Shown: positions 27,962 to 37,881, numbered from the stretch's first letter. The stretch is DNA of 64,000 nt from Pseudanabaena sp. PCC 7367 (GCF_000317065.1 NC_019701.1:1612001-1676000), one strand, 5' to 3'. Notes: generated by a model from the sequence alone, not told the origin. Program-made: numbers and translations.

Positions 27962-30172
27962 ATGGTCATAACCGCAGATGCAATCAAATCGTTACCGACT
28001 TTTTGTGAAGGAATTCAATATTTTGGCGAGCCGATCGACGGTTTTGAGGTTCTGGGCAAATCGCCGTTAATTCAGCCTGGGCAAAAGGCGATCGCTGATC
28101 CTAATGCGGAAGCAGCGGTCTTCCAAACCATGTTGGCTGCTGATGCACTGCGCTATCTAACCCTGCAAGTTACTGCCAGTAAGTCATCGGGACATCCTGG
28201 TGGTTTTGCCAGTAGCGTCGAAGCCTTTGCCTCTTTGTTCATGCTTGGCCACAAAAATATTCCTACCGAAGTTGGCCACCATGCGCCAGGTTTCTATAGT
28301 GCCATGTTCCTAGATCGCTCCCTAGAACAAATGGACATCCACAATGTTGCCCAGATGCGGGAGCGCTTCCGGGAGCTACATGGTTTGCTGGGACATCTGT
28401 CTGGCTATATTCCGGGCATTCTTTCTCCCGCTGGCCCCCTCGGTCAGGGTCAACATTTTGCGATGGCGGCGGCCTGGTTACACCGCGATAAGCTGATTCC
28501 GTTCACGATGGGTGACGGTGGCATGGGTGAGCCCTATCCTATGAGTGCGATCGCCCACTTCAATACCAGTTTCCCGGAGGTGACCAATTTCTTGCCAGTG
28601 CTGGTGTGGAATGGATTTAGCCAGGAGCATCACAGTATGGTGTCCACCAAAACCAATGAAGAAATGCTGGCCTACTGGCGTGGCAATGGCTTTGCAGAAG
28701 TAATTTTGATTGATGCCAAGGACTTTGACGATCAAGATCAGTCCGGTGCTTATGTGGATAGCACCATGTTCTCGTTGGGACAAAGGCTAGCCTTTACGCA
28801 AGCAGTTTTAAACGGTTGCGATCGCGCGGCAAAGTCCGCCCTCTCTGGCAAGCTGACCGTTTTCATTATCAAGCAACTCAAGGGTGCAGGTGTCCATGCC
28901 AGGGGGGCTAAATCCCATAACCTCTATGCCTATCACAACCTGGAAAACCAGGAAATTGTCGATGCCTTGCAATCGCTAGCCCTCAGCCCTGAAGCCTGGC
29001 AAACGGTGCGGACTAATTTTGAGAATGCTGGTGGCGGCCCTGCTGCTCAAACTGCCGTGACTGAATCGGTGCTGCCGATCGCTGAGCTGGGTGAATTGCC
29101 CCTAGAGGAATACGAAGTCGGTGGCGATCGAAAAGTGGCCACTACGGCGATGGGTCAACTGGTGGCAGCAGTGGGACAGAGCGATCCTAACTATATTGTT
29201 ACCAATGCCGATGGTAACGAAGCTTCGGGGATCAAAAATATTAATGTGGCGCTGCGGATCAATCACCCCACCACCGACGATCTCTATAACCAGAGCCCTG
29301 GCGGTCAGGTTTATGAACCACTCAGTGAAGATGCCTGCGCTGGTTTTGCGGCTGGCCTGGCACTGATGGGTAGCCGTACTCTGTGGTGTTCCTATGAATC
29401 ATTTGCCGTCAATGGCCTGCCGATCTGGCAAACGGTTACTCAGGCAATGGCAGAACTACGCCGCCCCACCCCTTCAACCGTAACGCTTTATACCGCTGGC
29501 GCGCTGGAACAGGGGCGTAATGGATGGACACATCAACGCCCGGAGATCGAAGCCTATTTTGCAGCGATGATGCGCAATGGCAATATTTTCCCGCTATTTC
29601 CAACCGATGCCAACAGTATTCAAGTTTGCTATGACTGGGCATTGACCACCAAAAACAAAGGCATCACGATCACGGCGAGCAAGACTCCATTGCCGATCCA
29701 TACCACGTTTGCCCAATCGCGTCAGGCTTTGCAAGATGGGGCGATTTTGTTGCAAGAGATTCTGGGCAGTAAAACCGTGGTACTGGCGACGATCGGTGAT
29801 ATGGTGCTCATTCCAGTCTTAGAAGCAGCCAAAGCCCTGCAGGAACAAGGGATCGGCTCCAAGATTGTGTCTGTGGTCAGTCCACGTCGGCTCTATCGTG
29901 TCCATGATACGGCTTGGGAAACTTGCTCCGAGCCCGATGGTGGTTTCCTGGATGAGGCTAGGTTTGAAAAGCTATTTGGCGGCGATGCACTCCTGGGTAT
30001 TACTGGCGGTGCTTCTGGCATGTTGGAGCCAATCATGTTGCGATCGAACCTCAAGCGGGATACCTTTGCCTGGAAACGGGGTGAGACCACTTCTGCGGCT
30101 GGGGTTTTGATGGGCTTGAATGGCATTACCGCCGAAGCGATCGCCAAGCGGGCGATGGAGTTATTGGCTTAA
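27962..30172 (+). CDS. Transketolase-like thiamine diphosphate enzyme
   Basis: A 736-residue protein with the transketolase order. The N-terminal thiamine-diphosphate domain has SSGHPGGFASSVEAFASLF, GHLSGYIPGILSPAGPLGQG and the cofactor motif GDGGMGE. A pyrimidine-binding domain starts around residue 395, with GNEASGIKNINVAL and LYNQSPGGQVYEPLSEDACAG. The C-terminal domain is beta-alpha (VVLATIGDMVLIPVLEAAKAL). It differs from housekeeping transketolase and lacks the longer phosphoketolase layout; a second cyanobacterial transketolase/phosphoketolase-like group seems the best fit. The donor sugar and product are not certain. It stands alone behind a 0.9-kb spacer. Confidence 0.8.
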   Translation: MVITADAIKSLPTFCEGIQYFGEPIDGFEVLGKSPLIQPGQKAIADPNAEAAVFQTMLAADALRYLTLQVTASKSSGHPGGFASSVEAFASLFMLGHKNIPTEVGHHAPGFYSAMFLDRSLEQMDIHNVAQMRERFRELHGLLGHLSGYIPGILSPAGPLGQGQHFAMAAAWLHRDKLIPFTMGDGGMGEPYPMSAIAHFNTSFPEVTNFLPVLVWNGFSQEHHSMVSTKTNEEMLAYWRGNGFAEVILIDAKDFDDQDQSGAYVDSTMFSLGQRLAFTQAVLNGCDRAAKSALSGKLTVFIIKQLKGAGVHARGAKSHNLYAYHNLENQEIVDALQSLALSPEAWQTVRTNFENAGGGPAAQTAVTESVLPIAELGELPLEEYEVGGDRKVATTAMGQLVAAVGQSDPNYIVTNADGNEASGIKNINVALRINHPTTDDLYNQSPGGQVYEPLSEDACAGFAAGLALMGSRTLWCSYESFAVNGLPIWQTVTQAMAELRRPTPSTVTLYTAGALEQGRNGWTHQRPEIEAYFAAMMRNGNIFPLFPTDANSIQVCYDWALTTKNKGITITASKTPLPIHTTFAQSRQALQDGAILLQEILGSKTVVLATIGDMVLIPVLEAAKALQEQGIGSKIVSVVSPRRLYRVHDTAWETCSEPDGGFLDEARFEKLFGGDALLGITGGASGMLEPIMLRSNLKRDTFAWKRGETTSAAGVLMGLNGITAEAIAKRAMELLA

Positions 30173-30253
30173 ATTGGCTTAATAAATTGGCTTAAATTGA
30201 TCACCTAGCTCAAATCCAAAAATACAGGCATAAGCCTTAGCTCACGATGAGAT

Positions 30254-30286
30254 AGCCAGATCCGGATCGATGTGATCTGGCTGTTT
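30254..30286 (+). terminator. Strong hairpin after the transketolase-like gene
   Basis: AGCCAGATC pairs with GATCTGGCT (9 perfect pairs, 11-base loop), followed by GTTT. It starts 82 bases after the stop. It is the only patterned element in the 440-base gap (30173-30612) to the next gene. The short T-run makes it a probable rather than certain terminator. Confidence 0.55.
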
Positions 30287-30612
30287 CAGATGACAAGCTG
30301 TTTAAGGCAACAAATCTAACTTGTTTAAGAGATTGCCCCTAGGTAGCTCTAACCCAAACCCTAAAATCCAGGTAAATCATAGCTAACTATTTCGCTTGCC
30401 TTTGCTACTATAAATTTTTAGTCAGTCCCTAAAGTTCTATTAAGCATTAACCAGGGCAATCGATTATCTTGTTTTGGCTGGCTATACTTTTTAGGTAGGA
30501 TGATATTACTTTGTAAATATTGATTGGTGGTCAAGATTAAACAGACGGATTCGATCGCGGTGATTTTTAGCATAGCCGCACCGCCCTGGTTAGCTATATT
30601 GGCAAGGGTTTG

Positions 30613-33600
30613 ATGCAAGAACAGAACACGGGTGATATTCAACTCCAGACATTTTTTGCAATGTCTCCCAATTTGCTGTGTGCCATTGCTCCAGAAGGAC
30701 ATTTACATAACATCAACCCCGCTTGGCGATCGATCCTGGGTTGGAGCGAGACGGAATTGCAATCGCGCAACTGGTTGGAACTGGTTCATCCCGAAGACTT
30801 AGATGCTACGATCGCCGCCCATCAGCTCGTGAATAGTTGTGGACTGAATGCTCAGGGGCGCAGCGATCGGCTGGAGTTTGAACATCGCTACCAGCATAAA
30901 TTAGGCCATTACTGCTGGATTAAATGGAACCTGTGCAAAGACGAACGAGGCTGGATTTATGGCACCGGTGAAAATATAACCGCACAGCGACAGATTTGGA
31001 GTGAGCTTTGTGATGAGGTTACTGATCCCGATCAGTCCGAGCTATGCACCACTACCTATCCTTCTACTGAGCTGATTGTGGCTCAAGTCAGGTCAAATGC
31101 CAGGGAACTCAGAGCCCAGCACAAGCGCGATCGCCTGATTGCCAGTATTACCCTGAGTATTCACCGTTCGGTGGAGCTAAATGCGGTGCTCAATACGATC
31201 GTGACCGAGGTCAGAGAATTCCTAGACTGCGATCGGGTCTTGCTATATCAATTTGCCAATAGCCAGGTTGTGGCCGAAGCAGCCCTGCCCCCTTGGCCCA
31301 CCACGCTGGGAAATGTAGCCCAAGCCCATTGTTTCAATAGTGAAATTACCCGCACCTATTTCCAGGGGCAAAATCTGGCAATTCACAATATTTCCCAAAT
31401 GCAGATGCCTGGTTGTTTGCTAGCAGTGCTAGAGCAACTGGCGGTCAAAGCGATCCTGGTTGTGCCCATTCAAATTGATCAAAATACCTGGGGGCTCTTG
31501 ATCGCGCACCAATGTAATGCACCGCGCCAATGGCAATCGGCAGAAATTGAGTTACTGGCGCAACTAGGTATGCATGTGGCGATCGCCATCCAGAAATCAG
31601 AACTGCTCTGGCAGGTGCAAACCGAATTAGTCGAACGTGAACAAATCGAAGCTGCATTACACCGCAGCAACTCAATGCTACAAGCCCAACAGGATGCTGC
31701 TGTGGATGGCATTCTGGTGGTGGATGAGCAGGGGCGGGTGATCGCCTATAACCATCGGTTTTGCCAAATGTGGCAGATCAGTGATGCTCAGATTCAGCAG
31801 CTTCAGGAGACTGAATTATTGAGATTGGTGACCGATCGGCTCGATCTAAATTCACACAGTACAGCTTTAGCCGAATCTGCCGAAACTACCGTATCTTGTA
31901 GCCATGATCAAGTTTGGATGCATGAAGGCGGTGTGTTTGATTGGCATTCAGTCCCAGTTTTAAGTGAACAGGGCAACTATCAGGGCCGGATCTGGTATTT
32001 TCACGATATTACCGAGCAGGTTGCCGCCAATGAAGAATTACGGCAGAGTCGTAAGCGGTTACAAACAGTAATTACTAATTTGCCGGTGATCCTTTTTGGT
32101 GTCGATGCCAAAGGAGTCTTTACGATTTCTGAGGGGCAAGGTTTGCAGGATCTTGGCCTGGTTGCGGGTGAATTGGTGGGGCAATCGGTTTATGAGTATT
32201 ATCAGGACGCGCCAGAAGTAATTAATGATATCGATCGTGCCCTAGCTGGCGATTCTTTCCGCAGTATCCGCCAGTTTAACAGCATTACCTATGAAATTTG
32301 GTACACGTCTCTATTTGACGAGCTAGACCAGGTTAGCGGCATAATCGGCGTGGCCACCAATATCAGCGATCGGCAACGAACTCAACAACGCTTGCGGCAA
32401 AGTGAAGAGCGATATCGCTGGGTGGTAGAAAGTCTGCGTGAGGTGGTATTCCAAACCGATGAGCTGGGGATTTGGACTTTCCTCAATCCAGCCTGGACTG
32501 CTAGCACTGGATTTAGTTTGAGTGAAACTATTAATAAAAACTCACTGGATTTTGTGCATAGAGAGGATCTTAATCTCTATCTCAGCGAATTTCGTCGCCT
32601 TGTAGATCAGCAAATTGAATATTGTCACTTTGAATTACGTTGTACCAGCAAAAAAGGCCATACAATCTGGTTCAAGGTCTATGCCCAGCTTCTCACCGAT
32701 GATCATGGCATGGCGATTGGTATTTCCGGCACCCTGCGCGATGTGACCAAAACTAAAGAGGCGGCCGCCAAGCTAGAAGAAAGTGAGCAGTTCTTGCGCA
32801 GCATTTATACGGGGGTGGCAGAATCAATTTTTGTGTTTGATGTAATTTGGGAGCGGGCAAGGCCAGATCAAGTTAAAGAGTATCGTTATGTGGGCTTGAA
32901 TCCAGCTCATCAAAAGTTAACCGGCCTTACCAATCAAGATATTCAAGGTAAAACGCCACATCAACTCTTCGCGCCGGAAATTGTTGCTGATTTAATTCGG
33001 CATTATGACAATTGTATCGATGCGGGTAAGTCAGTTACCTATGAAGAGTGGCTTCCGTTTCAAGGCCAAGCGTCCTGGTGGCTGACCACACTCACCCCCT
33101 GGCGCGATCGAAATGGCAAAATTTATCGCATTGTGGGCACCAGCACCAACATTACTGAACGCAAAAAAGTTGAATCAAAACTACAAGAGCTGAATATCAA
33201 GCTAGAGCAGCGGGTACAAGAGCGGACGCTCGATCTAGAAAACCTGATCACCCAACTTCGTAAGGAAATGCGCGATCGACAGGCCGCCGAATCCCGTTTT
33301 CGCAACTTAGTTGAAACCAGTAGTGATGTGGTGTGGGAGATGAATGCAGAGCTTGAATATACCTATATTAGCCCCCAGATTAGCCGGGTGCTCGGTTATG
33401 AACCAGAGGAGTTAATTGGCCGGACAGCAATCGCCCTGATTGCCACTGATCAAGAAACCGATCAAGAACTAGATCAAGAAACCAATCAGGAACTAGAGCA
33501 TCACAACCAAGCCCCTGAGATCAACCAGTTCCCATTGATTAAGCCAGATCAACCCTTTACCTGTGAAAATATGTATATCCACAAAGACAATTCGATCGTG

Positions 33601-34653
33601 ACGATTGAAACCAGTGGTGTACCTTGCTATGACCCAGACGGTAAGATTATTGGCTATCGAGGCATCGATCGTGATATTAGCGATCGCAAGCGTGCAGAAG
33701 CGGAAGTTTATCGCACCCTAGAAAAACAGCGCCAGCTTTATGATCTCAAAACGGATTTTGTGACGACTGTGTCCCATGAATTCCGCACCCCTTTGAGTAT
33801 AATTATGTTGGCGGCGGACATGCTGGAGCACAGTTGGCATCATTTATCCCAAGAAAAGCGAATCAAGCGATTGGTCAAAATTCGCCAGTCAGTCAATGCC
33901 ATGACCCGCTTGCTTGAAGAAGTAATTTTGATTGGTCAGGTGGAGGCAGACAAACTTACTTATAAGCCAGAATATATCGATCTAACTGCCTTTTGCCGAG
34001 AAATCATTGAGGAAATTCAATTGATGTCAGGCGATCGCCCAATCATTCAATTTAGCTTGAAGATTCCCGACCTGGAAGCAGAAAAAATTTGTCATCAGCC
34101 TGCCTATGTCGATCCCAAACTGATCCGGCATATCGTTTCTAACTTGCTCACCAATGCGGTCAAATATTCGCCAGAGCAAAAGCAGGTAGATTTTGAAATA
34201 ACCTACAAATACATCGCTTCTTTAGCCGAACCATTATCTCAGATCTCTCAGGTATCTCAGACTGGCTCGACATCCAGCTCTGATTCATTGCCATTGCCAG
34301 ATTCAAGCGCGGTAAAAGCAGAGCACACAACGCAAATAGCTCCATCGCCTCCTGTTGCGACCTACTCAATTGATGATCATAATGTCGGCAACATCAATCC
34401 AGCAGCCGATCAGCCTGGCCAGATCCCAGTGGCGGTAATTAAAGTAAGCGATCGTGGTATTGGTATTCCCAAAATTGATCAAGAGAATTTATTTGAATCT
34501 TTCTATCGAGCCAAAAATGTAGGCAATATCTCTGGCACTGGCTTGGGGCTGGCGATCGTCAAAAAAGCAGTCGATCTCCAAGGTGGTAGAATTAGCTTCC
34601 AAAGTGAAGTTAATCGCGGTACTACGTTTACGATCGAACTACCAATCAGTTAA
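30613..34653 (+). CDS. PAS/GAF multisensor histidine kinase
   Basis: A 1346-residue kinase without membrane helices. The order is: PAS (about 10-130); a GAF of the phytochrome/cyanobacteriochrome kind (about 180-335); four to five further PAS/PAC modules to about 1040; HisKA with SHEFRTPL (His1055); and an ATPase with NLLTNAVKY, DRGIGIP and GTGLGLAIVKKAV. In the GAF, PGCLLAVLEQLAV puts Cys268 where cyanobacteriochromes bind bilin, but the usual next His is Leu. Two low-complexity inserts are present: a DQETDQELDQ repeat in the last PAS, and about 65 Ser/Pro/Gln-rich residues inside the ATPase. ATG at 30613; a tldD-like gene follows after 16 bases. Confidence 0.9.
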   Translation: MQEQNTGDIQLQTFFAMSPNLLCAIAPEGHLHNINPAWRSILGWSETELQSRNWLELVHPEDLDATIAAHQLVNSCGLNAQGRSDRLEFEHRYQHKLGHYCWIKWNLCKDERGWIYGTGENITAQRQIWSELCDEVTDPDQSELCTTTYPSTELIVAQVRSNARELRAQHKRDRLIASITLSIHRSVELNAVLNTIVTEVREFLDCDRVLLYQFANSQVVAEAALPPWPTTLGNVAQAHCFNSEITRTYFQGQNLAIHNISQMQMPGCLLAVLEQLAVKAILVVPIQIDQNTWGLLIAHQCNAPRQWQSAEIELLAQLGMHVAIAIQKSELLWQVQTELVEREQIEAALHRSNSMLQAQQDAAVDGILVVDEQGRVIAYNHRFCQMWQISDAQIQQLQETELLRLVTDRLDLNSHSTALAESAETTVSCSHDQVWMHEGGVFDWHSVPVLSEQGNYQGRIWYFHDITEQVAANEELRQSRKRLQTVITNLPVILFGVDAKGVFTISEGQGLQDLGLVAGELVGQSVYEYYQDAPEVINDIDRALAGDSFRSIRQFNSITYEIWYTSLFDELDQVSGIIGVATNISDRQRTQQRLRQSEERYRWVVESLREVVFQTDELGIWTFLNPAWTASTGFSLSETINKNSLDFVHREDLNLYLSEFRRLVDQQIEYCHFELRCTSKKGHTIWFKVYAQLLTDDHGMAIGISGTLRDVTKTKEAAAKLEESEQFLRSIYTGVAESIFVFDVIWERARPDQVKEYRYVGLNPAHQKLTGLTNQDIQGKTPHQLFAPEIVADLIRHYDNCIDAGKSVTYEEWLPFQGQASWWLTTLTPWRDRNGKIYRIVGTSTNITERKKVESKLQELNIKLEQRVQERTLDLENLITQLRKEMRDRQAAESRFRNLVETSSDVVWEMNAELEYTYISPQISRVLGYEPEELIGRTAIALIATDQETDQELDQETNQELEHHNQAPEINQFPLIKPDQPFTCENMYIHKDNSIVTIETSGVPCYDPDGKIIGYRGIDRDISDRKRAEAEVYRTLEKQRQLYDLKTDFVTTVSHEFRTPLSIIMLAADMLEHSWHHLSQEKRIKRLVKIRQSVNAMTRLLEEVILIGQVEADKLTYKPEYIDLTAFCREIIEEIQLMSGDRPIIQFSLKIPDLEAEKICHQPAYVDPKLIRHIVSNLLTNAVKYSPEQKQVDFEITYKYIASLAEPLSQISQVSQTGSTSSSDSLPLPDSSAVKAEHTTQIAPSPPVATYSIDDHNVGNINPAADQPGQIPVAVIKVSDRGIGIPKIDQENLFESFYRAKNVGNISGTGLGLAIVKKAVDLQGGRISFQSEVNRGTTFTIELPIS

Positions 34654-34669
34654 TCTCAAGACCCCAGTT

Positions 34670-36073
34670 ATGGCCTCAACCACTGTCAGCGATCGCCCCG
34701 AATATATTTCGGCCACCGCCCAACTAGCACAGCTCGAAGCCAGCTTCAATCAGGTGGTGGATGCCCTGCTCAATCAATTGCAAGCACCTGAACAAATCAC
34801 GATTAGCTTGCAATGCGAACGCAGCCAGTTTACTCGCTTCAATCGCGCCAGGGTGCGCCAAACGGGCTTAGTGGACGATGGCACGCTGTCGGTTAATTTA
34901 ATTTGCGATCATCGTGAAGCCTATGCGGAGTTTGTCTTTACTGGTGAGTCGGCGATTGATGTGGCGATCGCCCTGCAAAACCTGGATTATCTGCGGCAGG
35001 AAGTGGCTCAATTACCAGAGAACCCCTATACCGTTGCGCCCAGTGGCGAGGCATCCAGCCGTGCTGTGTATGTGGGTAACTTGCTGGAGCCAGCCACCGC
35101 GATCGAGGCAATCCTGGCACCAATTCAACAAATTGATTATGTGGGTCTTTACTCAGCCGGGGTAGTAATTCGCGCCAGTGCCAACTCATCTGGCCAGCGC
35201 CATTGGTTCGCCACCGATTCTTTTATTGTAGATTATTCCATGTTTGCCAGTGTTAGCAGCAGCAGCGGACAGAGCGATCGAGCGATCAAGGGTAGCTATG
35301 CGGGCAGAGATTGGCAACAATCGCAATATGTCGCTCAGGTTACTCAATCACAACAACAACTCCAGGTACTCCAGCGCCCTGCCCACCAGGTCGATCGTGG
35401 CACCTATCGTACTTACCTAGCACCAGCAGCAATGGCTGAGATCGCCTATTTTCTGGCCTGGGTAGTGGGGGAAGCCGGATTACAACAGGGTAGTAGTGCT
35501 TTGATTAAGCTGTGGCAAAAAGAGCAGCGGCTATCGCCATTGTTTACGCTCCAGGAAAACTTTGCTAACGGCATGGTGCCGCAGTTTAATAGTTTGGGTG
35601 AAATCGCACCGGAGCAATTGCCAATTATCGCTAACGGTAAACTGGTGAATACATTAGTCAGCGCCCGTAGTGCGGCGGAATATGGCAAGCCAGCTAATGG
35701 AGCCGATCGCGGTGAAGGGATGCGATCGCCGGAGATTTTACCGGGCAATTTACCCAGGGAGCAGATTTTAGCGGCACTGGATACGGGGTTATATCTATCC
35801 AATTTGCATTATTTAAACTGGAGCGATCGGCCTGGTGGCCGCATTACTGGCATGACCCGCTATGCCTGCTTTTGGGTAGAGGGTGGCGAAATTATCGCGC
35901 CGATCGAGAATCTACGGTTCGATCACAGCATCTATAGCTTTCTGGGTGAAAACTTGGCAGCTTTGACCAATTTCAGCGAGTTCCAGCCGGATACTGGCAC
36001 CTACTACAGTCGATCGTTGGGTGGGGTGCTCACCCCTGGGCTACTGGCTAAGGAATTTACTTTTACGCTATAG
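34670..36073 (+). CDS. TldD/PmbA family metalloprotease-like protein
   Basis: A 467-residue member of the TldD/TldE(PmbA) group, which in E. coli forms a heterodimeric zinc protease acting on unfolded peptides. Recognised parts are a central GRDWQQSQYVAQ region, the C-terminal FNSLGEIAPEQLPIIANGKL, and the end part with NLHYLNWSDRPGGRITGMTR and CFWVEGGEI. The HExxxH zinc motif of TldD is not visible, so this resembles the non-catalytic TldE/PmbA partner or a cyanobacterial variant. ATG at 34670; an in-frame TTG/GTG lies upstream, inside the kinase gene. The 16-base gap suggests co-transcription with the kinase. Confidence 0.85.
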   Translation: MASTTVSDRPEYISATAQLAQLEASFNQVVDALLNQLQAPEQITISLQCERSQFTRFNRARVRQTGLVDDGTLSVNLICDHREAYAEFVFTGESAIDVAIALQNLDYLRQEVAQLPENPYTVAPSGEASSRAVYVGNLLEPATAIEAILAPIQQIDYVGLYSAGVVIRASANSSGQRHWFATDSFIVDYSMFASVSSSSGQSDRAIKGSYAGRDWQQSQYVAQVTQSQQQLQVLQRPAHQVDRGTYRTYLAPAAMAEIAYFLAWVVGEAGLQQGSSALIKLWQKEQRLSPLFTLQENFANGMVPQFNSLGEIAPEQLPIIANGKLVNTLVSARSAAEYGKPANGADRGEGMRSPEILPGNLPREQILAALDTGLYLSNLHYLNWSDRPGGRITGMTRYACFWVEGGEIIAPIENLRFDHSIYSFLGENLAALTNFSEFQPDTGTYYSRSLGGVLTPGLLAKEFTFTL

Positions 36074-36266
36074 ATTACTGTTTTCTATAGGCGATCGCCC
36101 CATATCCCATAATTTGCTAATTGCTGCTTTGGGTCGAAGCGAATATTGCCAGGAAACGCTAAATTTATTTAATTGAATTTGGCCAATTAGATCAATTAGA
36201 CCCAGTTAATTAGGTTATTTTTACGCCCTCATATCTTTAGTAAGATCAAGTAGCAAGATCAAGTCC

Positions 36267-36968
36267 TTGAATACAACCGAATCAAAAATCAACAATTTCA
36301 ATCCTCAGACCCAAAGTCGGGGCAACAGCGATCGCGCTAACGGCTCTAACGCAAATATCATTACCGTAGGTGTATCCGGTGCATCGGGCATGATTTATGC
36401 GGTGCGATCGCTTAAGTTTTTGCTGGCTGCTGGCTATCAGGTGGAGCTAGTGGCTTCCAAATCCGCACTGATGGTGTGGAATGAAGAATATGATGTGCAG
36501 ATGCCTGCCAATTGCGAAGCCCAGACGCAATTCTGGCGCGATCAATGCCAGGAAAATGGCGGTAAGTTAATCTGTCATCCCTGGTCGGATGTTGGTGCAA
36601 ACATTGCCAGTGGCTCATTTCGCACCCTTGGCATGGTGGTGATTCCCTGCAGCATGGGCACAGTGGCGAAGATCGCCCACGGGTTTAGTTCCGATCTGCT
36701 CGAACGTGCCGCTGATGTGCACCTCAAGGAAGGGCGTAAACTAGTGGTTGTGCCGCGCGAAACGCCATTTAGTCTGATTCATCTGCGTAATTTAACTGCC
36801 CTGGCAGAAGCAGGAGCCAAAATTGTGCCAGCGATCCCAGCCTGGTATCATCGTCCCCAGTCGATCGAGGATCTGGTTGATTTTGTGGTGGCTCGTGTCT
36901 TTGATCAGTTTGGCATTGACGCTGATTTGATCAACCGTTGGCAGGGCCGGAATAATATTTCGGAATAA
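36267..36968 (+). CDS. ubiX: Flavin prenyltransferase UbiX
   Basis: UbiX attaches a dimethylallyl group to FMN, making the cofactor of UbiD decarboxylases, which in cyanobacteria serves plastoquinone synthesis. The family stretches are clear: VGVSGASGMIYAVRSLKFLL (flavin binding), SGSFRTLGMVVIPCSMGTVA and LVVVPRETPFSLIHLRNL. At 233 residues it is about 30 longer than usual because of a polar N-terminus (from TTG at 36267: MNTTESKINNFNPQTQ). No better start is obvious, so the true start may lie nearer IITVGVSGASG. The stop codon lies within a 13-base tandem repeat. Confidence 0.9.
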   Translation: MNTTESKINNFNPQTQSRGNSDRANGSNANIITVGVSGASGMIYAVRSLKFLLAAGYQVELVASKSALMVWNEEYDVQMPANCEAQTQFWRDQCQENGGKLICHPWSDVGANIASGSFRTLGMVVIPCSMGTVAKIAHGFSSDLLERAADVHLKEGRKLVVVPRETPFSLIHLRNLTALAEAGAKIVPAIPAWYHRPQSIEDLVDFVVARVFDQFGIDADLINRWQGRNNISE

Positions 36969-36986
36969 TATTTCGGAGTAATATTT
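36949..36986 (+). repeat. 13-base tandem repeat spanning the ubiX stop codon
   Basis: Three copies of GGAATAATATTTC (the third with one change) cover the last codons and stop of ubiX. The C-terminal residues NNISE and the TAA are encoded by repeat units. Confidence 0.8.
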
Positions 36987-37035
36987 AAGTAGATAAGCAA
37001 GGTATTAGCAGCACATCAGCCGCTCCAACCAAACC

Positions 37036-37881
37036 ATGACCAGAAATCGTAATCGCCAGAAATCCAAACGTAAGGCTGAACCATTCCCAATCTTTCGGTT
37101 TGGCCTGTTGGCAACGGCGATCGCAGGTTTGGCAGCACTGGTGTTGCAAAATCTTGCTAATTCAATCACACTTAGTTTCCTAGGGTTTGTCTCTATTTCG
37201 ATGCCGCTTAGCTTAGCGATGATCGCGGCATTTGTGAGCGGTGCGATTTCAGCCTATGTCATAAATTTGTTTTCCTTTTGGTTAGGTGGCGATCGCCAAC
37301 CAGAACGCAGTAGTCCAGTTGATTTTGACCCGCCCCCTTCGTCTACTTCAAAATCTGGCAATAGCAATAGTTATAATAGTTATGAGCGGCAGAACGATCG
37401 AGAGTCAAACAATTACACTACGATTCAAGCAGATCAGCAGGATGATTATGATATTTACTACGAGCCGAGCGCCGCTGTGAATGATGTGGATGATGTGGAT
37501 GATTCAGAACGGCCAGATGTAGAAGTTGTTTATTCACCACGCATCAATAGATCTAATAGATCCAGCGCATCACCAAGCTCTGATCAAATGGAAGATCAAA
37601 TGGAAGATCGACTGGATGATCGCCCCATAACCGACTTTGGGCGCGATCGTGATAATTCTGGCAGGGAAAAAAATATAGATGAATGGGTGGATGGTAATTT
37701 TTATGGCGGTCGCACCCCGTATAAGCGTGAAGATCTACCCGAAGAGGAGATGCGAGAATATCCACCCAAGCAACGACCCGATGGTTATGACGAATACTAT
37801 GATGCTGATCAGGTAGCTAAGGTAGAACCCGAAGATTATTTAGAGGCGAAATATATTAGAAGGGGTGACGAAGAGAGCTAG
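37036..37881 (+). CDS. LapA-like membrane protein with acidic tail
   Basis: A 281-residue protein. A basic N-terminus (MTRNRNRQKSKRKAE) precedes two membrane helices (FGLLATAIAGLAALVLQNL and LAMIAAFVSGAISAYVINLF), matching the small LapA/DUF1049 membrane module. The rest is a long hydrophilic, Asp/Glu/Tyr-rich tail, probably disordered (DDYDIYYEPS, YDEYYDADQ), with short duplications (DDVDD, QMEDQMED). Family members are inner-membrane proteins of unclear role. The ATG at 37036 follows ubiX by 67 bases on the same strand. Confidence 0.65.
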   Translation: MTRNRNRQKSKRKAEPFPIFRFGLLATAIAGLAALVLQNLANSITLSFLGFVSISMPLSLAMIAAFVSGAISAYVINLFSFWLGGDRQPERSSPVDFDPPPSSTSKSGNSNSYNSYERQNDRESNNYTTIQADQQDDYDIYYEPSAAVNDVDDVDDSERPDVEVVYSPRINRSNRSSASPSSDQMEDQMEDRLDDRPITDFGRDRDNSGREKNIDEWVDGNFYGGRTPYKREDLPEEEMREYPPKQRPDGYDEYYDADQVAKVEPEDYLEAKYIRRGDEES

